Assembly (NCBI RefSeq): GCF_026651875.1
Contig: NZ_CP104067.1
Span: forward strand, 5,384,501 to 5,448,500
From: Alicyclobacillus fastidiosus
GTDB taxonomy: Bacteria; Bacillota; Bacilli; Alicyclobacillales; Alicyclobacillaceae
DNA: 64,000 bases
Direction of reading: 5' to 3'
In this document: positions 44,251 through 53,152 of the stretch, one piece after another
How positions within the stretch are numbered: position 1 is the stretch's first letter
Layout: each line of letters opens with the position of its first letter
Translations under genes and position numbers: made by a program
The notes under the pieces: model-generated
The model's database searches: none
What the model was told of the DNA's origin: nothing
What the model saw: the letters and a program-made list of their open reading frames with translations, nothing else

Positions 44251-45302
44251 TTACACCCCACGCATGGCCAAACCAATGGCAGCCGTATAATCCGTCAGAG
44301 TATCCTCTTGTGAGACCATCAGACCGCGGCGACTGGAAATCAGATTTTCATGTAAGACGTCTTGAAACAAGATCATTCTCGCCTTCATGCCCGTTAGTCG
44401 CGAGATAGCGTCGATGACGTCCATCGGAATGCGTCGACTCCCCGTAAACACCGTCTCCTGGAATTCCGCTGTAGTTGGTTAAGTGTGTAGCGGAAAAAAT
44501 TCAAGGTACGATCCAATTCCGCTCCCAAACGCTCGACGTAAGCGGCCGCGGTCAATGACTCAACTGGAACGGCTGTTGCCAATTCTCCAGATTCACCGCG
44601 CTCTTGCGCTGCCCCTACTTCGCCGAACCCCATTCCATCCGCTGATCCCGCTAACTGGATCGGTACATCTCTTGTCAGATAGAGCAGCCCGTCGTGAAAC
44701 ACGTGGATGCGCGTCCCCGTCGCATCGACATCTGTCATTAGAAACGTCGAAGGCAACGTGGACAGTCGCCTCAGTACACGATACATGGCGAGTGGCCTGA
44801 CATCGATACTGACCGGACGCACGCCTGCGCCGTTGAGACACTTGATCAACTCGTCCACAAAGATCCTGTCCGCCGCGATGAGAATGACACTGCGATTCCC
44901 GTCGTCCGGCCCACCATCGCCGCCCTTCGGGCAACGAACGAAATCAAATACCACCTCTGGAAACGGCAGGTGAATCGAGTTGGTCAACTCAAATGAAATG
45001 ACCTCTCGGAGTTCCGCGTCTGAGAAATCTGGAAGGCTGAGTTGGCGAATCACCGTGTACGCACTGGGAATCGCCACATGCGTGCGCTTCCCCTTCAGTT
45101 TATACCTCTGTAAAATCTCTCGAAGTGCGCTCTCCAACGCCGCCCAGTTGACACTTCTGTCTTGTCCAAACGCGCCCAGTCCAACTGGGTGCGCACTGAT
45201 ACTCTGGACACGCAAAGACGTCTTCATTTCCAACTCCGCCACCCGAATGGCGTCAAACGCGATATCGATGCCAACTGCACACTTGCCGTTTCTACCTACC
45301 AT
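44251..45302 (-). pseudogene. pilM: pilM with a frameshift near 44465
   Basis: PilM is an actin-like ATPase-fold protein that binds PilN at the membrane. The first frame (45302 to 44394) carries the ASKHA N-terminus VGIDIAFDAIRVAELE and continues to LDRTLNFFRYTLNQLQ. After that, the family C-terminus (a VFTGSRR strand, ISRLTG, and the ending DYTAAIGLAMRG) is found in another frame (44451 to 44251). One base change in about 44450-44478 would rejoin them into a normal 350-residue protein. It may be a true mutation or a sequencing error. Confidence 0.8.
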
Positions 45303-45315
45303 TCCAATCTCCCAC

Positions 45316-46629
45316 CTATACCTCCGTGATGGAGGTCAAAGAATACCCCTGTGCGGCAACCGGACACGTTCCCGTATTCGTATACGGGTTTGCCCGCAAT
45401 GTCCCACCGTTGTTTACCAATTTATGAATCAGCGCCTGCTCCCCAACGGTGACGACCGGCCCGCTGTTCATCGTCATGGTCCCACTCAGGCACAAATTGA
45501 GCCCAACAGTCATCCTGGAACCGCTATTGAGCATTGCGTCTCCCGAGATCTCCGCGTTGTTCTGCACCTGTAATGTGCTGCCGGCATTTAAGGTGACCGC
45601 CCCTGTCTCGTACAAACTCCCGTCGACGGCCAGGGTCGTTCCACTGTTGATGAATATGCTGCCATCAATCGTCGCGTCGTGTGTAATAGTCAGGGACGTG
45701 TCGCTGTTCAGGGTGAGGGACGAACCATCATAAACCGCGCCGCCGACGTTCAACGTGGAATCCCCATCGAGGACCAGGGAATCCACCGTCAATCTCCCGG
45801 TCACATTTAATGTCGATCCGCTGCCCAGCGTCAGTTGATCCGCAATCACGTCACCGGTCACATTCGTACTAGAGTTGCTATTGAGCGTGATATTTGACGC
45901 ACAAAGCGATCCGTCCACCGTTAGTGAGGCGTTGCTGTTCGCCTCGATGTCCCCAGTTACGAACTCGGCCATATGCCCATCCGACCCGTACGTCAACTGT
46001 GCCCCGCTGTTGAGCGTGAGTGACGAAGGCTGTCCGCCGGGCGTCAACGAATTGACCAAGATGTATTGTCCCGTTTGCTCCCGGCCAATCGCATCAATTT
46101 GACTCTGATTGGTCGTTTCCCCATCCGAGACGTACTCTCCTGCGTATTTACCATACGGGTAAGGATTTTGTTCTGGTTGCACGGGCCCACTCTCGTTCAC
46201 GGCAAATGTGACATCGACATTAATCGAAGATCCACCCGCATCCGTCACTCTCAAGATTTCGTGCAAGTTGTCGTTCGCATCCGTATAAGAGCCGGTCAAC
46301 GTGACCGTGTAGCCTTCCGACTGAAGTCCGCTTATCACCTGCTGGATGGCGCTATTGACGCCGTTGATAGAGGTAAGCGCACCCGCTTGTGCGACGATTT
46401 GTTCGATTTCCTGCTCAATCTTCGCAAAGCCACTCTGTGCGGCGACGTCACTCGCGTCCTGACCCGACGTGTCGTTTTGAAACGAGGAGGATGCTTTTGT
46501 CATCCCGTACATCTGTGCATAGATGACGGCAGAGACGAGGGAAATCATGATGACACAAAGCAGCATCACCCAGATTAGCGTGTACCCGCCCTCGTTGTCG
46601 TCCACGCGATTTTGCAGCCAGCGCATCAT
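45316..46629 (-). CDS. PilX-like pilus protein with beta-solenoid repeats
   Basis: A 437-residue protein. The N-terminus has a class-III-like hydrophobic helix GGYTLIWVMLLCVIMIS, similar to PilX-type minor pilins, and a helical region follows (about 55-110). From about residue 203 to 415 there are about ten repeats of 19-20 residues with the pattern N/D-S-G-S-T-L-x-V-x-G-x-L plus a second L-x-L strand, predicting a right-handed beta-solenoid as in bactofilins or adhesins. The ATG at 46629 or 46644 is possible. It follows the PulJ-like gene and precedes pilM. Confidence 0.72.
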   Translation of the reverse strand: MMRWLQNRVDDNEGGYTLIWVMLLCVIMISLVSAVIYAQMYGMTKASSSFQNDTSGQDASDVAAQSGFAKIEQEIEQIVAQAGALTSINGVNSAIQQVISGLQSEGYTVTLTGSYTDANDNLHEILRVTDAGGSSINVDVTFAVNESGPVQPEQNPYPYGKYAGEYVSDGETTNQSQIDAIGREQTGQYILVNSLTPGGQPSSLTLNSGAQLTYGSDGHMAEFVTGDIEANSNASLTVDGSLCASNITLNSNSSTNVTGDVIADQLTLGSGSTLNVTGRLTVDSLVLDGDSTLNVGGAVYDGSSLTLNSDTSLTITHDATIDGSIFINSGTTLAVDGSLYETGAVTLNAGSTLQVQNNAEISGDAMLNSGSRMTVGLNLCLSGTMTMNSGPVVTVGEQALIHKLVNNGGTLRANPYTNTGTCPVAAQGYSLTSITEV

Positions 46630-46633
46630 CTGA

Positions 46634-47356
46634 TCATCGCACATCCTTGTTGTGATATCCGGCCGTGAGCGCGTACGTCGTCGTTTGCCCCGTCGAGCTT
46701 TGGTACGTCGCGGACAAGCGTATCACAAAGCTGTTGACGAACTTACATTGGACGTCGACAGGAGGGCCTCCTGCATCGCCGAACAGGTTGGGAAAGTCCC
46801 AGGCCACTTGTAGCCCGCTCACGTTCAACAGCGCTGTCGATTGAATGCTCGATAACGAGAGGCTGGTCGGACAAGCCGACGGCGGCGTCGTTGGGACGTT
46901 GGTCGTATACGTCACGTTCCACGTGCTACCTTTCGCCTGCGTAAAGACGAACGCGGCAAAGCACTGAGCTCCGACCACCGCCTCCGCGGTTGAGTTGTTC
47001 GATGCTGGCTCCGCCTGCACGGTCGTTGTGTTGTATAACCACGCCGGCGTCAAATTCGGGTTCTGAACGTACCCGCCCTTGTACAGCCAGAGCGTCACCT
47101 GCCTCGTTCCGGGTTCACCGGCGGTACTCTGTACCTGTACATAATCGGCGGTGTGGAGTTCTTTCACCAGCGCGTGATTGACCAGCAAGACTTGGCGCTC
47201 TGCGGCGTTATACGTCAAGAGACTGTTCGATCTCGACGCCGTCCCCCACAGGATCGCCAAGATCACACCCCCGACCATCACGCTGATGACGATGGCCGCC
47301 ATGAGTTCGATGAGGGTCAGTCCTCCCTGACTCCTCATCCGTTTCGAGAATTGCAT
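46634..47356 (-). CDS. PulJ/PilW-like minor pseudopilin
   Basis: A 240-residue prepilin with the type III cleavage motif in SQGGLTLIELMAA (cleavage after Gly, Glu at +5) and a hydrophobic helix. The large C-terminal domain has the strand pattern and two cysteine pairs of PilW/PulJ minor pilins. ATG at 47356 with AGAGGGA upstream. It lies directly after the prepilin gene (13-base gap). The prepilin peptidase that would process it is not encoded in the window. Confidence 0.82.
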   Translation of the reverse strand: MQFSKRMRSQGGLTLIELMAAIVISVMVGGVILAILWGTASRSNSLLTYNAAERQVLLVNHALVKELHTADYVQVQSTAGEPGTRQVTLWLYKGGYVQNPNLTPAWLYNTTTVQAEPASNNSTAEAVVGAQCFAAFVFTQAKGSTWNVTYTTNVPTTPPSACPTSLSLSSIQSTALLNVSGLQVAWDFPNLFGDAGGPPVDVQCKFVNSFVIRLSATYQSSTGQTTTYALTAGYHNKDVR

Positions 47357-47369
47357 TAGCGTCCCTCTT

Positions 47370-47861
47370 TCAACTGAGCGCATGGACCAGCATTTGAACC
47401 GTCGCTACGCTGCCAGCCGGTCCCCGCACATCGACCACGTAGTCAGCGTCCGACGTACCACTGAGGGAACACGTAATCAAGTAACTGAACCCGGAATAGA
47501 TAGCGGCATAGGCACCTTGGTTCGTCGCGACCGTCCCCGTCGTCGGTGGCATTGGCACTGTAATGGAAACCGCTGACTGCGTCGCGCTCCTGAGCGCATC
47601 CCCAGGCACTTGAATCCCAAATGGCGTCGACGGGTTCACATAGCCGTCTTTGATCTCCTCCGAAATGGTCGTCGCAAGTCCCAGGGCCTGGTTATCCCTC
47701 GCGGTCGTCAGCGTGGCGCTTTGCACCGATTGCAGCGCGAGGAAGACGGCGGTCGCCAGCAAGGAGAGAATGACCACAGACACCATCACTTCAATCAGCG
47801 TCAGGCCGCTTTGCGCTTTGCGCTGAAGCCGATATATGGCGGTTTGCCAATGCAGAATCAT
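47370..47861 (-). CDS. PilV/PulI-like prepilin (internal start)
   Basis: The C-terminal part of the fused frame has its own start: ATG at 47861 with GGTAGGAAAC upstream, or GTG at 47867. It reads as a 163-residue prepilin with leader ending QSG, cleavage before LTLIEV, a hydrophobic helix, and a C-terminal domain with a Cys and a VRGPAGSVATVQML strand. It matches minor pseudopilins of the PilV/PulI type. It would be made separately if translation starts here. Confidence 0.68.
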   Translation of the reverse strand: MILHWQTAIYRLQRKAQSGLTLIEVMVSVVILSLLATAVFLALQSVQSATLTTARDNQALGLATTISEEIKDGYVNPSTPFGIQVPGDALRSATQSAVSITVPMPPTTGTVATNQGAYAAIYSGFSYLITCSLSGTSDADYVVDVRGPAGSVATVQMLVHALS

Positions 47862-48641
47862 GCGCACACCCGGTTTCCTACCATTTTGGGAGAACGGAAT
47901 TAGCCAGATAGAACATCCTAGAATGGACGAAAGCTCCCCAGACGATTCACATCTGGAGAGCAAAAGTAAGTACAACCGATGCGTGATAAAAAATGATATG
48001 GCAAGTAGAATTCTGGTCGGTAGCGGCAAAACGAGGTGCTGGTTCTGAAACACGTTGACGAACGTCGGTACGACGCGAACGAGCAGGAAAATGGCCACTG
48101 CGATAGCGGAGACGCTCACGGAAATGGGATACACCATCGCTGATTTTACCTTTTCAATGGTCTCATGCTGCTTCTCTGTGTAGGAGGCGACGCTGTCCAG
48201 CACTTCGTCGAGCGTACCACTGACTTCGCCCGCGTGAATCATCTGGACGAATAGATTCAAAAACACGCGTGGGTGCACTGCAAAACTGTCGGACAGTACT
48301 TGCCCTTCGACGACTCTGTCGGTCACGTCAAGCAAGGCACTCGCCAACTGCTTGTTTCGCGTCTGCTCCGTCAGTGCCTGGAGCGACTCGACGAGGGGGA
48401 TGCCCGCGCGCACCAACGTGGCAAATTGACGGCAAAAGGAAACGAAGTCCTCCTGTTTTACTCGTCTCCTACCGATTTCAATCTCCTTCGTCCAGATGGT
48501 CGGGTTCACTTCGCGAAGTCGTACTACGTGTAAACCCTTGCTCGCGAGTTGCCGCGCGGCATCTTCCCGATGTGCCGCTTCGACGCGCCCCGACGCTCTT
48601 GTGCCTCGCTCGATGATGGCCTCATACGAAAATACCGGCAC
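47370..48641 (-). CDS. Fused ORF: PilC N-terminal half joined to a prepilin
   Basis: A single 423-residue open frame. Residues 1 to about 225 are the first half of PilC/GspF (MPVFSYEAII, then VSFCRQFATLVRAGIPLVESL and IHAGEVSGTLDEVLDSVASY, two membrane segments, ending around LLLSR). The second T2SSF domain (about 170 residues) is missing. About 35 residues of anonymous sequence lead into a complete prepilin (see 47370-47861). The joint is near 47960-47985, beside a hairpin at 47934-47960. GTG start behind a poly-G ribosome binding site. It is probably a deletion product, and PilC would be non-functional. Confidence 0.82.
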   Translation of the reverse strand: MPVFSYEAIIERGTRASGRVEAAHREDAARQLASKGLHVVRLREVNPTIWTKEIEIGRRRVKQEDFVSFCRQFATLVRAGIPLVESLQALTEQTRNKQLASALLDVTDRVVEGQVLSDSFAVHPRVFLNLFVQMIHAGEVSGTLDEVLDSVASYTEKQHETIEKVKSAMVYPISVSVSAIAVAIFLLVRVVPTFVNVFQNQHLVLPLPTRILLAISFFITHRLYLLLLSRCESSGELSSILGCSIWLIPFSQNGRKPGVRMILHWQTAIYRLQRKAQSGLTLIEVMVSVVILSLLATAVFLALQSVQSATLTTARDNQALGLATTISEEIKDGYVNPSTPFGIQVPGDALRSATQSAVSITVPMPPTTGTVATNQGAYAAIYSGFSYLITCSLSGTSDADYVVDVRGPAGSVATVQMLVHALS

Positions 48642-48651
48642 GATACAAGCT

Positions 48652-48660
48652 CCCCCCCCC
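48652..48660. repeat. Poly-C/G tract (9) in the pilC ribosome binding site
   Basis: Nine C on the plus strand (nine G on the minus strand) directly adjoin GGGAG eight bases before the GTG of the pilC fusion ORF. Its length could change the binding site and so expression. Confidence 0.8.
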
Positions 48661-48729
48661 TTCTCCGGACGTCATTTACACACCCGCGTCCATCGCCGTG
48701 ACGCGGATAACCTCTTGCACTGTGGTCTG

Positions 48730-50343
48730 TTATGCAACGGCCTTCGTCAGGCCGTCGGTCAGGATGTCCGTCATCCCATGTTGGAGTGCATATTGCCGGT
48801 ACGCACGGTCGGACTGGTTGGCGACGATCATCCGCGCCAACTCGTCGTCAAGAGTGAACACCTCGTGAATGGCCACCCTTCCACGATAACCGCTGTTGCC
48901 GCAGAGTGAACAACCGCGACCGCGGACCAAATGGGCGGGTGACAGATGGTGGTCGGCGAGGAGTTTCTCTTCGACGGGCGTCGGCGTGTACGCCGTCATA
49001 CAGTTCCGGCACACGGAACGCACTAGCCGCTGCGCTACGACGCCGGTCAGGGCGGAGGCGACCATGTACGGTTCGACGTCCATGTCGACCAGTCGATTAA
49101 TGGCACTTGTCGCGTCGTTCGTATGTAAAGTCGAGAAGACCAGGTGACCAGTGACCGCCGCACGGGTGGCGATGGACGCGGTTTCATCGTCGCGGATCTC
49201 GCCGACCATGACGATGTCCGGGTCTTGTCTGAGAATGGCGCGAAGTCCGCGCGCAAACGTGAGACCTGTCGCGGCGTTCACCTGAATTTGGTTGATGCCG
49301 TCCAACTGCACCTCGATTGGATCCTCAATCGTCACCACGTTTACCTCGGGTGTGGCCTTCGTGCGTAAGGATGCGTACAAGGTGGACGTCTTCCCGGAGC
49401 CTGTTGGCCCCGTGATCAGGATCGATCCATATGGGCGAGCCAGCATATGCTGGAACTTGTCCAAATTCTCCTTGCTAAACCCGAGTTGATGAATGTCCAG
49501 AAGGGAGGCGTGAAGGTCGAGAATGCGCAGCACGACCTTCTCCCCATAGGCGGTAGGCATCGTCGACACGCGGACATCGATGAAGTGTGAGCCCTCCCGC
49601 AGTTGAAATCGCCCGTCCTGCGGCAGCCGCTGTTCGGCGATGTTCATGTTCGCAAGCACCTTCACGCGCGCGATGAGTACGTTTTGCATGCTCCGAGGCA
49701 GGGTGCGTTCCGTGCGCAAAAGTCCGTCAACTCGGTAGCGAATGCGCACACCCCCCGCCTGCGGGTCGAGGTGGACGTCACTGGCGTGCAAGGCCACCGC
49801 CTCAATTAAGATCTGATTGAGCAACCGCACGACCGGGGAGTCCGCGCGGTTTACCTCGGCCTCGTCGACGACAGGTTCCGCCGGCACGCTCTGAATAGCG
49901 GCATCCACCGACTCCTGCAGGTTGTAGTAACGGTGAATCGCATTGTCGATATCGTCGCGCGAAGCGATGACCGGATCGATCACGAACCCGGTCGTCATCC
50001 GCAGGTCGTCGATGGCGTAATAGTCGAGTGGGTCCACCATCGCGACAAACAGGTGGTTGCCTTCTCGTCGGAAAGGGATCACTTTATAGGTTTTCGCTAA
50101 TCGTTCTGGAATGAGTTTGAGTAGGCTACCCTCGATGCGGTAGCGGGTAAGCTGCACATGGGGAATCCCGAGTTGAAACTCGAGGACCTCAACGAGCTGT
50201 TCCTGTGTGATGTAGCCTTTGTTGATGAGGACGTCCCCGAGACGTTCCTGCGCCTCTTGCTGGTCGAGTAGCGCCTGCTGCAGCTGTTCAGGCGTAAGCA
50301 TGCCGACCTCGAGGAGCATTTCACCGATCCGCTTTCGCGCCAT
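48730..50343 (-). CDS. pilB: Type IV pilus assembly ATPase PilB
   Basis: The pilus extension motor, 537 residues. The MshEN-type N-terminal domain (two GEMLLEVGMLT-like repeats) is followed by the ATPase: Walker A GPTGSGKT (312-319), Walker B region DPDIVMVGEIRD (374-385), the His box TLHTND, and a zinc tetrad Cys445, Cys448, Cys478, Cys481. ATG at 50343 behind AGGGGAT; the upstream open frame is shadow. It is the first pilus gene, and no pilT retraction ATPase follows. Confidence 0.93.
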   Translation of the reverse strand: MARKRIGEMLLEVGMLTPEQLQQALLDQQEAQERLGDVLINKGYITQEQLVEVLEFQLGIPHVQLTRYRIEGSLLKLIPERLAKTYKVIPFRREGNHLFVAMVDPLDYYAIDDLRMTTGFVIDPVIASRDDIDNAIHRYYNLQESVDAAIQSVPAEPVVDEAEVNRADSPVVRLLNQILIEAVALHASDVHLDPQAGGVRIRYRVDGLLRTERTLPRSMQNVLIARVKVLANMNIAEQRLPQDGRFQLREGSHFIDVRVSTMPTAYGEKVVLRILDLHASLLDIHQLGFSKENLDKFQHMLARPYGSILITGPTGSGKTSTLYASLRTKATPEVNVVTIEDPIEVQLDGINQIQVNAATGLTFARGLRAILRQDPDIVMVGEIRDDETASIATRAAVTGHLVFSTLHTNDATSAINRLVDMDVEPYMVASALTGVVAQRLVRSVCRNCMTAYTPTPVEEKLLADHHLSPAHLVRGRGCSLCGNSGYRGRVAIHEVFTLDDELARMIVANQSDRAYRQYALQHGMTDILTDGLTKAVA

Positions 50344-50467
50344 ACCCAATCCCCTGTGGATTCTGACGTGTATTTCCAGAGATAATATAGCATATTTCTC
50401 CAGCTTCTGGACGAACGAATTTGGGCGGCCAGATAAGCACCCGGACCGCCCACGACCCGGTGAACGT

Positions 50468-51760
50468 TTACGAACGGGCGGCGGCCCGTCGACGCCCCCC
50501 CGCCAACCGCTTCGCGGCCTCGATGAGCCCGTAGACACCAGAAGGCACCCCGGAGAACATGAGCCACATCAGTGGGACATTATAGCGCTGGTAAGCAAAG
50601 AACACGGCGAACAGCGCCGTAAAATACAAGAGCGTCAGCAGAACCAACAGAACCTCTTTGCGCTTGCCGCGCGCAAACAAGAGCGCAATTCCGTGTCCAA
50701 TGAGTGAGGCCCAGAGTAGAACAGGCTGCACGGCGTTCAGCGTGCTGGCGAGAATACCGAGCATGCGGATCGGGAAGTACGCTCTGTTCCACAAAATTCC
50801 GGGCTTGATCCAGAGGTAGCTTCTCCAGAAGTCCTGCGGGGAGTTGTGATGCCACTCCCGGATGCGGTACATGGCCGCGTGCTGTTCCGCCTGAAACCAC
50901 GGAATTTCGTGCATCCTCTGCGGGCGTAAGTTGGGGTGAACATCGAGAATATGGTGTTCCACCACAGTTGGGTTGTTCGGCGCCGGAAAATTCACGCCCT
51001 GAAACGTCCCTAGCAGAAGTGGGTTTGCAGCGTCGTCCGTCAATGCGATGAACTGGTGAAAGACCAGGAAATTGCGAATCCACCATGGCAGGATGCACAC
51101 AATGACGATAGCTGCCGCAATGACCCCTTGTCCGACGAGCTTGCGCCAGGGGTAGCGCTTCATCAGCAAGTACACGAAAGCGACCACGGCCCACAACAGA
51201 AGATTGGGTCGGAAGTACATCGCGACCATAAACCACAGCGTAGCGAAGACGACGTGGCGAAGCTTGTGGGTGTCCGCCACTTTCAACAGCCAGAACACCG
51301 TCCAAGCGAAGGCGGCCATAAACGGTGTCTCGGTGAGAAACAGGGTGTCGGTCTCGATACCGGGGACGTATACTGCCAGAAACAGAGCCACGACAAACGC
51401 GGCATAACGATTCCAGACGTACGCGACGCTTTGATAAGCGCCCACAATACCGAACGCCCCGATGAGCGTAAACACGATTTTTCCGGCGTATAGCCCTACA
51501 GCCCCTTGACCAAAGAGCGCTATGACGCCCGCCAGGATGAACGTCATGCCAGGCAACATGTGAACCGTCGGTGCATCCGGCGTGTAGTACGCGTAAATGT
51601 GCGACTTCAACAGCCATTCTGCGCTCCGCAGATACCCTGCGTCGTCGCTGTGAATGGATACATAGGGGCCGTAATAAAAGATGACGAACAGACGAATCAG
51701 GATTGCCAACACCACAGGAGCAATCCAAAGCGCATTTCGTAAACGGAGAGTATGATTCAT
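50468..51760 (-). CDS. GT39-like membrane glycosyltransferase
   Basis: A 430-residue multi-pass membrane protein of the PMT/ArnT type (Glyco_tran_39). The early extracytoplasmic DD motif is SIHSDDAGYL, about residues 35-45, followed by MLPGMTFILAG and TETPFMAAFAW. Such enzymes transfer sugar from polyprenyl-phosphate. Its place directly upstream of pilB suggests pilin or surface protein glycosylation, which is inference. ATG at 51760 or TTG at 51772. Confidence 0.82.
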   Translation of the reverse strand: MNHTLRLRNALWIAPVVLAILIRLFVIFYYGPYVSIHSDDAGYLRSAEWLLKSHIYAYYTPDAPTVHMLPGMTFILAGVIALFGQGAVGLYAGKIVFTLIGAFGIVGAYQSVAYVWNRYAAFVVALFLAVYVPGIETDTLFLTETPFMAAFAWTVFWLLKVADTHKLRHVVFATLWFMVAMYFRPNLLLWAVVAFVYLLMKRYPWRKLVGQGVIAAAIVIVCILPWWIRNFLVFHQFIALTDDAANPLLLGTFQGVNFPAPNNPTVVEHHILDVHPNLRPQRMHEIPWFQAEQHAAMYRIREWHHNSPQDFWRSYLWIKPGILWNRAYFPIRMLGILASTLNAVQPVLLWASLIGHGIALLFARGKRKEVLLVLLTLLYFTALFAVFFAYQRYNVPLMWLMFSGVPSGVYGLIEAAKRLAGGRRRAAARS

Positions 51761-51879
51761 GTAATTATCCAAGCCTCACATGTGATTTGTCATCAGTCTA
51801 CACCATTCGACAGACCGTGGATACCCGCTGACAGGTGTCTTCAACGAGGGTAAAATCGATGTTGCAAGGAGGTCCTGCC

Positions 51880-52158
51880 ATGAACATCACGGATGCTGCA
51901 AAAAGTGAACTCGTGCGGTTTAGCCGCGAGGAATTGCAGGGCGGAGAGTTCATACGCGTGACGAGAGCCTACCAGTGTGGCGGCCCAAGGTTCCAACTGA
52001 CGGTGGACGTCGACCAGACAAAGATGGATGAACGGATTACATTGGACGGCGTGACGATTCTCATCGAGAAATCCTGTCTCAATTTGATGAACGACGTCAC
52101 CATCGACTTCGCAGACGAGGGCTTCGTATTCGAATCGGCGACGAACTCGCCCTGTTGA
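51880..52158 (+). CDS. HesB/IscA-like small protein
   Basis: A 92-residue protein of the HesB/iron-sulfur-assembly fold. The first ligand segment YQCGGPRF is present, and DGVTILIEKSCLNLM follows the fold, but the C-terminal C-G-C pair of true A-type carriers is replaced by a single Cys near the end (TNSPC). It is therefore closer to the atypical YneR-type branch. ATG at 51880 behind AAGGAGG. It may not carry a cluster. Confidence 0.78.
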   Translation: MNITDAAKSELVRFSREELQGGEFIRVTRAYQCGGPRFQLTVDVDQTKMDERITLDGVTILIEKSCLNLMNDVTIDFADEGFVFESATNSPC

Positions 52159-52227
52159 CGGGCGACGGCTCCCGCAGCTAGGTCTGTGGCGATGGCCAAA
52201 CACCCCCTAGGCAGAGGAGGGGCTTGT

Positions 52228-53148
52228 GTGTCTACCAAAAAGCTGACTGCCTTGTTCTCGTTGGTCGGTACAATGTTCACCGCGGGTTGCAGCAGTCCAA
52301 ATCCAGAGCACGTGGTCCACGCGATCGCGACGAACGTCCTACATGCACCTGCGCGCGTCCAACACGTGACCTTTTACAGCGAAGCTCTACACGCGCGGAT
52401 GAAAATGAGCGTCTATCTACCCCCAGGCTACAATGCGAAGACGAAATACCCAGTTCTCTACGTGCTGCACGGGAAAGGCGGAAACGAGTACAGTTTTATG
52501 ACCTCCCTTGTGCCCGGTCGGTCAGTCGGCATTGACAAGGACGCCACGGAGCTCATCGACGAACACAAAATTCGACCGTTGATCATTGTGGCACCCGAGC
52601 TGGACAACAGCTACGGGGTAAATACCGGATCGTATCGGAAAGACGTCAGGGGATATAGTCGAGGAGATTATTCCACATATCTAGAGACCGACGTCGTGCA
52701 CTATGTGGACTCACATTACAGCACGGTGAAAACGGCTGATGGCCGTTACATCGGCGGCTTGTCAATGGGAGGATTTGCAGCTCTCCACGCGGCGTTTACG
52801 CGACCGACGGAATACTCGAAAGTCGGTGTGATGAGTGCCGCGCTCTGGGTCGGCGGGCTGCCCCGGGAACTCTCGTGGATTTACCCCACGGCCAAAGATC
52901 AGGCACAGAGAGATCCCATCACAATTGCCGAGCACACGCGCATCCGGATGCCAGTGGACATCATCGAAGGAAAACAAGATCCGTTCTACTCGGCGGACGT
53001 GGACCTCTACCGGGTGTTGAAAGCGCAGTCCGCAGACGTCTCTCTACACACGTATCGCGGTGCACACAACTACATTTTTTGGCGAAGTCATGCGAAAGAA
53101 TTGCTCTTGTTTTTTGACGCAACCCCGGCTGCCGCATCCCCGTCGTGA
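52228..53148 (+). CDS. Esterase-family lipoprotein (alpha/beta hydrolase)
   Basis: A 306-residue putative esterase of the EstA/esterase D type. A signal ends in the lipobox TAGC (about residue 21), placing it on the outer membrane face. The fold shows YVLHGKGGNE and the nucleophile elbow GLSMGG, with His in AHNYIFW. The acid is probably in the EGKQDPF loop. GTG at 52228 behind GGAGGGG; the upstream frame is out of family. Substrate unknown. Confidence 0.85.
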   Translation: MSTKKLTALFSLVGTMFTAGCSSPNPEHVVHAIATNVLHAPARVQHVTFYSEALHARMKMSVYLPPGYNAKTKYPVLYVLHGKGGNEYSFMTSLVPGRSVGIDKDATELIDEHKIRPLIIVAPELDNSYGVNTGSYRKDVRGYSRGDYSTYLETDVVHYVDSHYSTVKTADGRYIGGLSMGGFAALHAAFTRPTEYSKVGVMSAALWVGGLPRELSWIYPTAKDQAQRDPITIAEHTRIRMPVDIIEGKQDPFYSADVDLYRVLKAQSADVSLHTYRGAHNYIFWRSHAKELLLFFDATPAAASPS

Positions 53149-53152
53149 TTCG

